Below are positions 39,803-50,400 of a DNA stretch of 64,000 bases, one piece after another (position 1 is the stretch's first letter; each line of letters begins with the position of its first letter). Source of the stretch: Parietichytrium sp. I65-24A (lineage: Eukaryota; Sar; Bigyra; Thraustochytrida; Thraustochytriidae); assembly GCA_012862575.1 (NCBI GenBank), contig BLSF01000030.1, forward strand, positions 313,584-377,583, read 5' to 3'. Below the pieces are notes generated by a model that had not been told where the DNA came from, ran no database searches, and was given only the letters and a program-made list of their open reading frames with translations. A program made the translations under genes and the position numbers.

Positions 39803-42800
39803 TCAAGTGGCTTTGCCTTTGCAAACACAGCAAATGTGCAATACATTTTCACTCCAAACTACCACTGTATCAGGGTCATGGCATACGTCTTCAATCGAAC
39901 CTTCCACCGATATACCAACCACGTCATCTGCTGAGAGCTGATTGCCGCTGATAGTATATACAGCGCTAGAACCAGGCAACGAGGTCTGCGTGCTGTGGGT
40001 GGCACGGACAAGCCGCTTGCCGGTACTTGCGCTCCACACAAGCGTGGATCCGCTCTCATCGACGCTCACAATCCTGTCCCCGTCGATGGCCACGCTACGC
40101 ACCCAACTAGTGTTTCCCTCCAGAATGTAAAGCCGCGCGCCGTCCTTGGCACTCCACACGCGCACCGTCTTGTCATTACTGCCGCTCACAACCCTGTCCC
40201 CGTCGATGGCCACGCTACGCACATAGTTTGTGTGTCCCTTCAGAGTGTGAAGCCTCGCGCCGTCCTTGGCACTCCACACGCGCACCGTCTTGTCATCACT
40301 GCCACTCACAATTTTGTCCTTGTCGATGGCCACGCTGGTCACTGTACTAGTGTGTCCCTTCAGAGTGTGAAGCAGCGCGCCGTCCTTGGCACTCCACACG
40401 CGCACCGTCCTGTCCCAACTGCCGCTCACAATCCTGTTCCCGTCGATTGCCACGCTTCCCACATACCAATCGTGTCCCTGTAGAGTGTGAAGCAGCGCGC
40501 CGTCCTTAGCACTCCACACGCGCACCGTATTGTCCCAACTGCCGCTCACAACCCTGTCCCGGTCGATGGCCACGCTTCTCACTTCGTCAGTGTGACCGAC
40601 GAGCACCTTGCGAAGAGCGGACCGCGCAGGCGTGAGTGTGGGCTGGAGAAACTTGAGCCACCGCCTTGGCATTGCGTCCTCAAACTTGTTTTGTTCGAGC
40701 ATCACATGGTCGCGCGGAAGCCGGCCCCACAGCTGGGAGGCCAGCTCGAGCGGGTCGCGAGCCAGGATGTTTGATGCCATATCGAGAACCCGAAGCACGT
40801 CATCTGCATTCTGGCCGCGCTTCTCTTCAGGGTACGCTTCATCCATGTCCGCCACCAGCTGGCTCGCTTGAACGCCATCCCGTAGCGCACGCAAGAGCCA
40901 CCCAAAGTCAAACAAGTGCTTGTCTGCTTCGTCAAACCTCTCAGCCTCGCAGAGGTGGAACAGCAAATGCTGGAGAGAATACGCGGCGCTCTCTTGCTCG
41001 AGGAGCAAGTCAGCCATCTCGTTAGCCGCGGGCTCAAGGTTGCCAAACACGAGGTGCTCCGACTTGCCATCAAGGTCGTCCACTAGCCAGTCAGACATGG
41101 ACTTGTGCACGAACTGCAGGCGTCCTTCCGGACTCAAGTAGAGCATATTTTGCGTGTAACCCAAAAGCTTCTTCACACCTTCATCGCGTTTCTTGTTCCG
41201 GGCTTGCTCCTTCCTTTGCTTGCGCCAGTCATCTGGCACGTGTTTCACCAGCACCTGCTCCACGAGCGACTGCGGCATGGGCTCACGAGCCACCAGCATG
41301 AGCGCAAGCAGCTCCCTGTACAACTTGTCCCCGAGTATGTTGTACAGACGGTCGTAATACACTGCGTACAATTCTACTAAACCAGATGGGAATCTGTTGT
41401 GTTCTTTAAGGGACTTCAACGACAGTGGGGCTGCGTTTGCGAGCATGTCGTTCAAGAATCGAACGTATATGAACTTGCCTTCCGAGCGTTTCACCAGCTC
41501 ATCCACGACTGGCTTCATCTCGGACTCTTGGACAATGCCGGACAAGCGCGACCGGAGGTAGATAGCCATATCCTCCTTATTCTTCTCCTCCTCGGCTTCG
41601 ATTGTTGTAGGGTTAAATTTACTCAGCTTGTCTGGGATGTAGCTCTCCGGGCGAGAGGTGAGTATTGTCCCAAGCCATTTTGGTGTGTCTTTCATCCATT
41701 TGTTGTGAAGCACAGCAAAGAGTTTCCTCAGAGACTCTTCCTCGCACTCGTCCAGAGCATCAAAAATGACCAAAATCCGAACGAAAGGGTCCGAAACATT
41801 TCTGCACGGGGTTGCAATCAAAACTTGAAAGGCTTCGGGGATTGACATTTTGCTCAGCTTGGTCAACATTTTACCTGGGTCTGACGTGCCATCCTCTGCC
41901 GTTGCAAGCTCCTCTAAGCTGGTGGTCAACTCCTTCTTGAAGCCAGGAATGGCGCGAATCAGTTGGTTGGCGATGGATTTGAATGCTTGGAGCAGGTCAC
42001 TCGTTCTGGAGTCGTCATGTTTGAAGGAGTGGATGGCGCCTACTTGAACCTCTCCGCTTTGCTTTGGCACACTTTTACGTAGGGACAAGCCTTGAGAGAG
42101 CCGCTTCACAATCGATGGCTTGCGCTCTTCTTCAAGGGTTTGCAAAGATATTTTCTTCTTGTCGTACAACCCCCCTCGCCTCGCCAGCTCTGCGGCTAGG
42201 GTGGACTTACCCACTCCAGGGCCGCCAAGAAGTGCAAAAGCCCTTGTCCACTCGTCCTCCGGTCTTGTGTACCATTGATAGACCGCGTCCAGGATCCACT
42301 GCCGTGTACCAGGTGCAAACTCCTTTGCCCTCGACATGGCTTCGCTCACTGGGTTCGGAAGCTGAACTCGAAAGTAATTGACACGTGATTTGCCAAAAGA
42401 GCTTAGTCCATACAACTCGTCACTACACTTGTCCTCCACGTACTCTTTCAATAGCTGAGCAATGCGGTCCACTCGCTCCGAGTCGTCCTTGTCGTGGCAT
42501 CCGTCCACGACTTCGAGATCACCAAGATCCATCTTGAGCCGGTCTCCCCACCGCTCCTTGGCCTTCATCTCTGGCTCCATCACCAGCGCAATCATTCCAG
42601 TGATGCCTTTCTCCGTCACTGATCCATTGAACTCGCGAAGGCAATTGTCATTCGCTCTGGTGCCAGCCCACGTCCATATCAATCTTGCTGCTGTAATTGG
42701 CGGTCACGCAGACGACAACTAACCTGGACTTCTTGATTCCATTAGCCATGGCGTGACCAATGCCAGGCCCTTTCGCCATGTCACCTTTCCCGTTCTCTCG

Positions 42801-43323
42801 GGCATCCACCCACACTTTGAGTCCCAAATTTTCCAGTCGGTTGGCGATGGAAACGACTTTGCTGTGGTTGATGCTGTCTTTACCCCAGTCATGTGATAGA
42901 AAAACATCCCAGACCTGGTCGTCTTTGTACTCGACGTGCGATGCGAGACGTGAGGCCATCTCGCTGGCAACTTTAGACTCCGCGCCGGCGGAGGTTGCAT
43001 CAATGTACAGCGACTCTCCGAGCTCCATCTTGAGACGTGGTGTCCAAGCCGCCTGATTCCTCATCCCCGCACTCAAGACAACCGGCACCATCCACTGCAT
43101 GCCCTTTTCTTGCACTGCGAGATCAAACTCACGCAAGCAGGCCTTATTCCTGTTTGAGCCCCCGCCGCCGACGCTCTGGTTGTACTCTTCGTCCACAAGC
43201 ACGAACACCATGTCTGCGGCGGTGATAGTGTCTGCCTTCAATCTGGTCAGAGACTTGCGCCCGCCATCGGCAGCCTCGTTGAACGTAGATGAGGCAGACA
43301 CAGTCAGGCCGTGCTTCTCCTCG
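39803..43323 (-). CDS. TIR-TIR-NACHT-WD40 STAND protein, copy A (lacks N-terminus, frameshifted)
   Basis: Carries the complete C-terminus but stops at the assembly N at 43324, so it lacks about the first 30 codons. It also has an extra C at 42671 relative to copy B. That base breaks the frame inside the second TIR domain, splitting the reading into 43323-42648 and 42682-39803. Downstream it encodes the NACHT ATPase (GGPGVGKSTLAAELARRGG, ILVIFDALDECEEES), a helical region and the whole WD40 block at about 40620-39990, with five near-identical 40-residue repeats. The last repeats and a 70-residue tail exist only in this copy. It is best read as the 3' part of one gene whose 5' part is copy B: the spliced-together length (about 1201 codons) stays in frame. 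Alternatively it is a decaying tandem paralogue. Confidence 0.85.
40141..40620 (-). repeat. Near-identical 120-bp repeats encoding WD40 units
   Basis: The same segment (ending in CACTCCACACGCGCACCGT on the + strand) recurs at exactly 120-bp spacing at 40141, 40261, 40381 and 40501, so each unit is 40 codons. Units differ mainly in codons for the residues after GH and around SxD. A fifth, more divergent unit lies at about 40020-40140. Confidence 0.95.
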
Positions 43324-46240
43324 NGTCCTGTCCCAACTGCCGCTCACAATCCTGTTCCCGTCGATTGCCACGCTTCCCACATACCAATCGTGTCCCTGTA
43401 GAGTGTGAAGCAGCGCGCCGTCCTTAGCACTCCACACGCGCACCGTATTGTCCCAACTGCCGCTCACAACCCTGTCCCGGTCGATGGCCACGCTTCTCAC
43501 TTCGTCAGTGTGACCGACGAGCACCTTGCGAAGAGCGGACCGCGCAGGCGTGAGTGTGGGCTGGAGAAACTTGAGCCACCGCCTTGGCATTGCGTCCTCA
43601 AACTTGTTTTGTTCGAGCATCACATGGTCGCGCGGAAGCCGGCCCCACAGCTGGGAGGCCAGCTCGAGCGGGTCGCGAGCCAGGATGTTTGATGCCATAT
43701 CGAGAACCCGAAGCACGTCATCTGCATTCTGGCCGCGCTTCTCTTCAGGGTACGCTTCATCCATGTCCGCCACCAGCTGGCTCGCTTGAACGCCATCCCG
43801 TAGCGCACGCAAGAGCCACCCAAAGTCAAACAAGTGCTTGTCTGCTTCGTCAAACCTCTCAGCCTCGCAGAGGTGGAACAGCAAATGCTGGAGAGAATAC
43901 GCGGCGCTCTCTTGCTCGAGGAGCAAGTCAGCCATCTCGTTAGCCGCGGGCTCAAGGTTGCCAAACACGAGGTGCTCCGACTTGCCATCAAGGTCGTCCA
44001 CTAGCCAGTCAGACATGGACTTGTGCACGAACTGCAGGCGTCCTTCCGGACTCAAGTAGAGCATATTTTGCGTGTAACCCAAAAGCTTCTTCACACCTTC
44101 ATCGCGTTTCTTGTTCCGGGCTTGCTCCTTCCTTTGCTTGCGCCAGTCATCTGGCACGTGTTTCACCAGCACCTGCTCCACGAGCGACTGCGGCATGGGC
44201 TCACGAGCCACCAGCATGAGCGCAAGCAGCTCCCTGTACAACTTGTCCCCGAGTATGTTGTACAGACGGTCGTAATACACTGCGTACAATTCTACTAAAC
44301 CAGATGGGAATCTGTTGTGTTCTTTAAGGGACTTCAACGACAGTGGGGCTGCGTTTGCGAGCATGTCGTTCAAGAATCGAACGTATATGAACTTGCCTTC
44401 CGAGCGTTTCACCAGCTCATCCACGACTGGCTTCATCTCGGACTCTTGGACAATGCCGGACAAGCGCGACCGGAGGTAGATAGCCATATCCTCCTTATTC
44501 TTCTCCTCCTCGGCTTCGATTGTTGTAGGGTTAAATTTACTCAGCTTGTCTGGGATGTAGCTCTCCGGGCGAGAGGTGAGTATTGTCCCAAGCCATTTTG
44601 GTGTGTCTTTCATCCATTTGTTGTGAAGCACAGCAAAGAGTTTCCTCAAAGACTCTTCCTCGCACTCGTCCAGAGCATCAAAAATGACCAAAATCCGAAC
44701 GAAAGGGTCCGAAACATTTCTGCACGGGGTTGCAATCAAAACTTGAAAGGCTTCGGGGATTGACATTTTGCTCAGCTTGGTCAACATTTTACCTGGGTCT
44801 GACGTGCCATCCTCTGCCGTTGCAAGCTCCTCTAAGCTGGTGGTCAACTCCTTCTTGAAGCCAGGAATGGCGCGAATCAGTTGGTTGGCGATGGATTTGA
44901 ATGCTTGGAGCAGGTCACTCGTTCTGGAGTCGTCATGTTTGAAGGAGTGGATGGCGCCTACTTGAACCTCTCCGCTTTGCTTTGGCACACTTTTACGTAG
45001 GGACAAACCTTGAGAGAGCCGCTTCACAATCGATGGCTTGCGCTCTTCTTCAAGGGTTTGCAAAGATATTTTCTTCTTGTCGTACAACCCCCCTCGCCTC
45101 GCCAGCTCTGCGGCTAGGGTGGACTTACCCACTCCAGGGCCGCCAAGAAGTGCAAAAGCCCTTGTCCACTCGTCCTCCGGTTTTGTGTACCATTGATAGA
45201 CCGCGTCCAGGATCCACTGCCGTGTACCATGTTTAAACTCCTTTGCCCTTGACATGGCTTCGCTCACTGGGTTCGGAAGCTGAACTCGAAAGTAATTGAC
45301 ACGTGATTTGCCAAAAGAGCTTAGTCCATACAACTCGTCACTACACTTGTCCTCCACGTACTCTTTCAATAGCTGAGCAATGCGGTCCACTCGCTCCGAG
45401 TCGTCCTTGTCGTGGCATCCGTCCACGACTTCGAGATCACCAAGATCCATCTTGAGCCGGTCTCCCCACCGCTCCTTGGCCTTCATCTCTGGCTCCATCA
45501 CCAGCGCAATCATTCCAGTGATGCCTTTCTCCGTCACTGATCCATTGAACTCGCGAAGGCAATTGTCATTCGCTCTGGTGCCAGCCCAGTCCATATCAAT
45601 CTTGCTGCTGTAATTGGCGGTCACGCAGACGACAACTAACCTGGACTTCTTGATTCCATTAGCCATGGCGTGACCAATGCCAGGCCCTTTCGCCATGTCA
45701 CCTTTCCCGTTCTCTCGGGCATCCACCCACACTTTGAGTCCCAAATTTTCCAGTCGGTTGGCGATGGAAACGACTTTGCTGTGGTTGATGCTGTCTTTAC
45801 CCCAGTCATGTGATAGAAAAACATCCCAGACCTGGTCGTCTTTGTACTCGACGTGCGATGCGAGACGTGAGGCCATCTCGCTGGCAACTTTAGACTCCGC
45901 GCCGGCGGAGGTTGCATCAATGTACAGCGACTCTCCGAGCTCCATCTTAAGACGTGGTGTCCAAGCCGCCTGATTCCTCATCCCCGCACTCAAGACAACC
46001 GGCACCATCCACTGCATGCCCTTTTCTTGCACTGCGAGATCAAACTCACGCAAGCAGGCCTTATTCCTGTTTGAGCCCCCGCCGCCGACGCTCTGGTTGT
46101 ACTCTTCGTCCACAAGCACGAACACCATGTCTGCGGCGGTGATAGTGTCTGCCTTCAATCTGGTCAGAGACTTGCGCCCGCCATCGGCAGCCTCGTTGAA
46201 CGTAGATGAGGCAGACACAGTCAGGCCGTGCTTCTCCTCG
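40407..46240. repeat. 2.9-kb direct duplication meeting at a single N
   Basis: 40407-43323 matches 43325-46240 almost perfectly. By eye I find about eight substitutions and one 1-bp indel, six of the substitutions clustered at about 42254-42331. The match ends exactly at the N on both sides, which is what two overlapping unmerged contig ends would look like. Confidence 0.95.
43324..43324. other. Single ambiguous base (assembly join)
   Basis: The only N seen in the window. It joins a sequence ending inside the first TIR codons to one starting inside a WD40 unit. Confidence 0.95.
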
Positions 46241-46326
46241 AGCAATTTGCGAAGCACTTTCGCGATATCGCTGGAGGCGTTGCCGTGCGACAGGAACACA
46301 ATTGGCCGGCTCTTTTGATTGCTCAT
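43325..46326 (-). CDS. TIR-TIR-NACHT-WD40 STAND protein, copy B (5' part, intact frame)
   Basis: The ATG is at 46326 (MSNQKSRPIVFLSHGN). The first TIR-like domain spans about residues 8-150 and contains NRNKACLREFDLAVQEKG. A second TIR spans about 160-300, with VWDVFLSHDWGKDS, GLKVWVDAREN and RANDNCLREFNGSV. In TIR NADases the glutamate of the C-x-x-E motif is catalytic; both domains keep CLREF. A NACHT/STAND ATPase follows, with Walker A GGPGVGKST at about 392 and Walker B ILVIFDALDE at about 545. Helices follow, then WD40 repeats from about residue 932, cut off by the N at 43324. STAND proteins of this order act as ligand-triggered innate sensors or cell-death switches in bacteria, fungi and animals; that role here is inference. 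Copy A supplies the missing C-terminus. Confidence 0.9.
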
Positions 46327-46472
46327 TTTTCTTTATCTCGCTCTTTATTTCTTCCCTCTCACAGCTCTTGCTCTCCTCTCTCCTCTCTCCTTCCCGTACT
46401 TGCTTGCCTTCCGCGTTCCTCTGCTGACCCGACCCTTCGCAATTCGGGTTTGAAGACTGCCCATGGTATGTG

Positions 46473-46501
<29 letters not shown>
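46473..46501. repeat. (CT)n microsatellite
   Basis: About fourteen CT units, 150 bp upstream of the TIR-NACHT start codon (GA on its coding strand). Confidence 0.95.
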
Positions 46502-46505
<4 letters not shown>

Positions 46506-47031
46506 GAACCAAACGTTTGCAAATGGTGCGCAACCTTTGTCCTTGTGTCCCTTGAGTCATCTTGAGTCCCTTGAGTCCCATGCCGTCGCAATGTATGTGT
46601 CGCTATACTCTGACTGGAGCAAAATTTGCTGGTGCACACATTTGGTTAGCTTTTGAATGCATGATATGATACTCGAGTCGTAGACCGTCCTGTCACATGT
46701 CACAGGACGCGTCCTGTCCGTCCTGCAAAAGACACGAATGAAAGAGGGAACTGGACATAACTGGGCACCACGCGGCAACACAGGAGCAACGCGTGGCAGT
46801 AACGCATCCGAAGGGACCGAAGGGAGAGTGGTGAGAGACAAATCGTGTTTCCATGCGGAGCACACGTTCGAGTAAGGAAGGGGAGAAAAGAAGCACAAAG
46901 GAAGAGTAGAAAAGTATGGGAGTGCACTCGCCGAAGACAATTCGGTTAGACTGATAACATGGATCCATCCGAGTCTCAGACTTTTAAAAACTAAAAGTTA
47001 TTTCACACTGAACTGTTGTTTGTTGTAAAAT

Positions 47032-47229
47032 TTTGACTCGATTGAGAAGATCCCGGTGAGGTCGCAGTTGGAAACCGAGTTCTTGTAGAAGGCGCTGCCC
47101 GCGGACCCACCTGAAAACCCGGAGAAGTGGGACGTCATTTGGGATGACTTTCAGAAGCACGTGCTTCCTGGCATCACCCGTTGGCAGAGCCCGAGGTTTT
47201 TCACGTACCTTGCGCAGCTGATGAGTTTA
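47032..47229 (+). pseudogene. Relic of a PLP-dependent aromatic L-amino acid decarboxylase
   Basis: One frame reads FDSIEKIPVRSQLETEFL, then a TAG stop at 47086-47088, then KALPADPPENPEKWDVIWDD and FQKHVLPGITRWQSPRFFTY. This is the N-terminal region of the DDC / tyrosine / tryptophan decarboxylase family, where PV-S-x-V, LP-x-xAP, ILPGxTHWQSPxFFAY are diagnostic. The rest of the enzyme, including the PLP lysine region, is absent, there is no start codon and homology stops at about 47229. It is therefore a broken fragment of about 66 codons. Its presence implies a parent gene elsewhere in the genome. It lies head-on to the SWR1 gene. Confidence 0.8.
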
Positions 47230-47491
47230 CGGGGCAGGTGGTTTGCTCTGAGTGCACAAGTTTGGGCGAGCGGCAAGGTCAACTCCGAGTCTTTCCCCTG
47301 CCCATGAATCTTGCGACCAGCAGAGATTAGCAGAGCTTTTAAAACGGAAACAAAGAAAAAAAAGAGTGACATCAACTTTTGCTCTGCTAAGATAGGCAAC
47401 TAAACACATTGCGCCTGGCTGGTGCAGGCCCACATATCAATACTTGTTCTAACAATTCACTGCGGAGTCCCATCGTCCAAATACCCGCAAA

Positions 47492-50400
47492 CTATCGCGT
47501 CCTACGCTTTTTCCCACCAGAAGACCCATTCGAAACACCCCCACGCTTCTTTTGGTGGCTACTGTTTTTGCTTGCTACGCTCGCGCTCTCGTCCAGCACT
47601 AGCTGCTTGGCGCGAGACGCGGCTGCCTTGTCCATCACATCGTATTCGTCGTCGTCCTTCTCAAGTGGCCAAGGCTCTGGGCTGAACTGGTCAGTGTCGA
47701 CTAACAAGGTATTCTTGACTTGAACGTGTTTCTGCGCATCAAATCTCTCCGGGATTGCGACCGCCATCTCGTTGTTGTCAGTCAAGTCACAATCCTCAAG
47801 ATTTAACTTGGCGCGCACTTTGAGTGTCTCGCAAGGGATCACGGAGATGGCATTTGTGTTGCCAAAGATGACGCACCTCCTTGCACTGACAGATCCAACA
47901 CCTACGGTGATCCCATCTCTCCCATTAAGGCAGATATCGCAAGCCAGCAAAGATAACATCCCGCGACGAAGCTCTATGCCAGACTCTGGCGAACCTGATA
48001 CTTGACATCTCGTGAGCATGCAAAGCGCTCGCGGACCGCTCACGACCAGAGCTGTGCTATGTCCGTAGAGCTGGCTGATTGTGCAATCGTCCATCCAAAC
48101 ATGGGCGTTCTCCCCTACCAAGACACCGTCTTCGATGCGACCATCCCTTGGAGGCGGCTCTGCGTGGAGCATTGGCCTAAAAACGCAGATTCCTCGGAAA
48201 ATGGCCTCGCTCGAACCTTCAAAGTGCAAACCGTGCCCGTGGCACTCAACTCCTGTGGCTTGCGAATATGACCAGAGTGTGTGCTTTTGCTCGTCTTTTC
48301 TTTCGGCAGCCACCGCGGGAGACCTTGCGCGAATGCCAAACGAACACAAGTCTTCCTCCAGCTTGCGCTGCACATGCCGATCGGTGAGATGATCCTTTTC
48401 GCTGGATTCAATTCCAATCACTTCTACGGGCGGAGGAGGAGTCGGCTTTTGTGCATTGGCTGGTGCTTTGGAGATCCCGGATTGTTTCACATGCACGTTC
48501 AGCGGCCCTGTTGGACCGCCTGCGTCGTACTCGCCAGCGATGGAAGTCCGAACAAACGCCTTGGCGCCACGAATTTCTGCCAGAGCTTGCTCGCCGATGA
48601 TCATCACGTCTTGCCGGATCTTGGCCGACTCCACCTTGTGGATGCCGGCGCGGAGCACAATAACTTCACCTGGCTGAGCAATCTCCAACGCTTCGCTCAA
48701 AGTCGCGACTCTCCGCGGATCAGGCGGCCGGGGACCACAGCCAATGAGGCTAGCGTAGTATTTGTTAAATACTCCATACGGTGGCGACCCATCAGCTGGA
48801 GAAACGTAGTTGTACCTGCCGCCCGAATCCACACGCAGCATAGACCTGCGAAGGCCGTCCTCCACAAATCCATCCGTGTAGGTGACCTGGTAAGTCCCGT
48901 CCTGATGCACGTCAGAGATCATGCAAGGATACCAAACTTCACCGTCAGCGTACAACGCCTCCACCCACGTTCCAATAGACATCCAGTCGTCGTGAAACTT
49001 GGGAGCACGGTGATTGATGCATTGGCGGTGGTATGGATCGGTCGCGTTACTCACCCAGAGATACATTTCTGGGCGAAGAGATGCGATATGCCAACGTTTG
49101 CAAACTGCACCCCACCGCACCCTTTCCGTTGGCGAATCTGCAAACTGAAAAATTCGGATCAAAATATTATTGTGGAGGGCAGTCCAAGTATGCCTCCTCA
49201 TGACTCGAAGGTTTTCGATTCCTCGAAAGACATTGGGCTTGGTCCAGGTCGACTCTCCGCTCTCGCGATTCCAGTAATAGCGCCTATTCTCGCGACTCAG
49301 GTGAGTTTCCCACGCAGAGCAGGTTAGCAGCTTGAGAATTTTGGCGCTTTGGATAGCGCTCCGAGCAGCAAGGTACTGTGTTACATCGAATTTGTTGCCA
49401 TCGGTGGCCATGATCAGCTCCTCTTCACCTTCCTCTTCCATTAACAGCTTTTCTTCCTCGATGCGATCCATTTCCCAGGACTCCTGCTGAGCCCGCTCCA
49501 TTTCCAACAGCTCCATCTCCGCCTGCAGAGTATTGACTATTGGATACCAATACGTTCTGAAAACGATCGAGTACCTCTCCACAGGTCTCAGCTGGCTCTC
49601 AATCTCCTGAAACTGATCCTGGGTTAAAGCAGCGCTTGCGGGATCCACTTCGGTAGAATTTGGGTCAGTGCTCTCCACAGCCTCTTCAGTCGGCGCTGGG
49701 GTCCCTCCGTTTACGGAAGAAGCGGCATCAGATTGCGTCTTCTTAGATGACTTGGACTTCTTCTTCTTCTTCTTGGAACTCGCAGCAGTGGTTTGAGACA
49801 CGACCGACGGAGTCGGAGAGTCACTGCGCGGAGGGACAAGGTCCGCTTCGTCAAATTCGTGAGCATCCTCGTCAACCTCGTCTTGCGCTCGTTTCGCAGC
49901 AAGCTTATCGGACTCGTCTTCTACTGAAGCCATGGCTGCTTCTATCTCGTGCGCAGACAGGGCCGGGCCGGACCCAGGCTTGCTCCCCGATCCATCCTCT
50001 TGCACCCCTAGGAGCTCAGAGAGCTGGCCGCCAGAACTCAGGAAAGAGCTTACTGTAAACTTTCCATCTTCGACTGAAAGCTTGTTCAGCTCTCTCTTTT
50101 GATTCGCTTTGCTAAGAATGTTTTCCTCGATCGTGTGTTCACTCACAAGGCGATATATGTGGACATCACGAGTCTGGCCGATTCGGTGTGCTCGATCTTG
50201 AGCTTGGGCGTCCATGCTTGGGTTCCAATCAGAATCGTAAAAGATGACGGTGTCTGCACCTGTCAAGTTGATTCCAAGACCACCACTCCTCGTGCTCAAA
50301 ATGAACGCAAATATTTTCGTGTCGCGGTTAAATTTCTCCATCATTCGTTGACGGTCCTCCACTTTAGTCGCGCCATCCAGCCGAAAGTACACGTGCCCAT

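Larger units (their letters stand above)
46327..47491. other. Intergenic region, TIR-NACHT 5' flank and SWR1 3' flank
   Basis: Holds a CT microsatellite at 46473-46501, which is GA on the sense strand of the TIR-NACHT gene, and the decarboxylase relic at 47032-47229. No intact gene is seen. Confidence 0.65.

Noticed and set aside
40141-40620. Regular 120-bp direct repeats that could suggest a CRISPR-like or satellite array
   Set aside because: Each unit is an in-frame 40-residue WD40 repeat (GH ... SVAID ... VRVWSAKDG) of a large protein; there are no spacers.
46061-46639. Minus frame overlapping the TIR-NACHT start
   Set aside because: Out of frame with the conserved TIR coding sequence and derived partly from the CT microsatellite.
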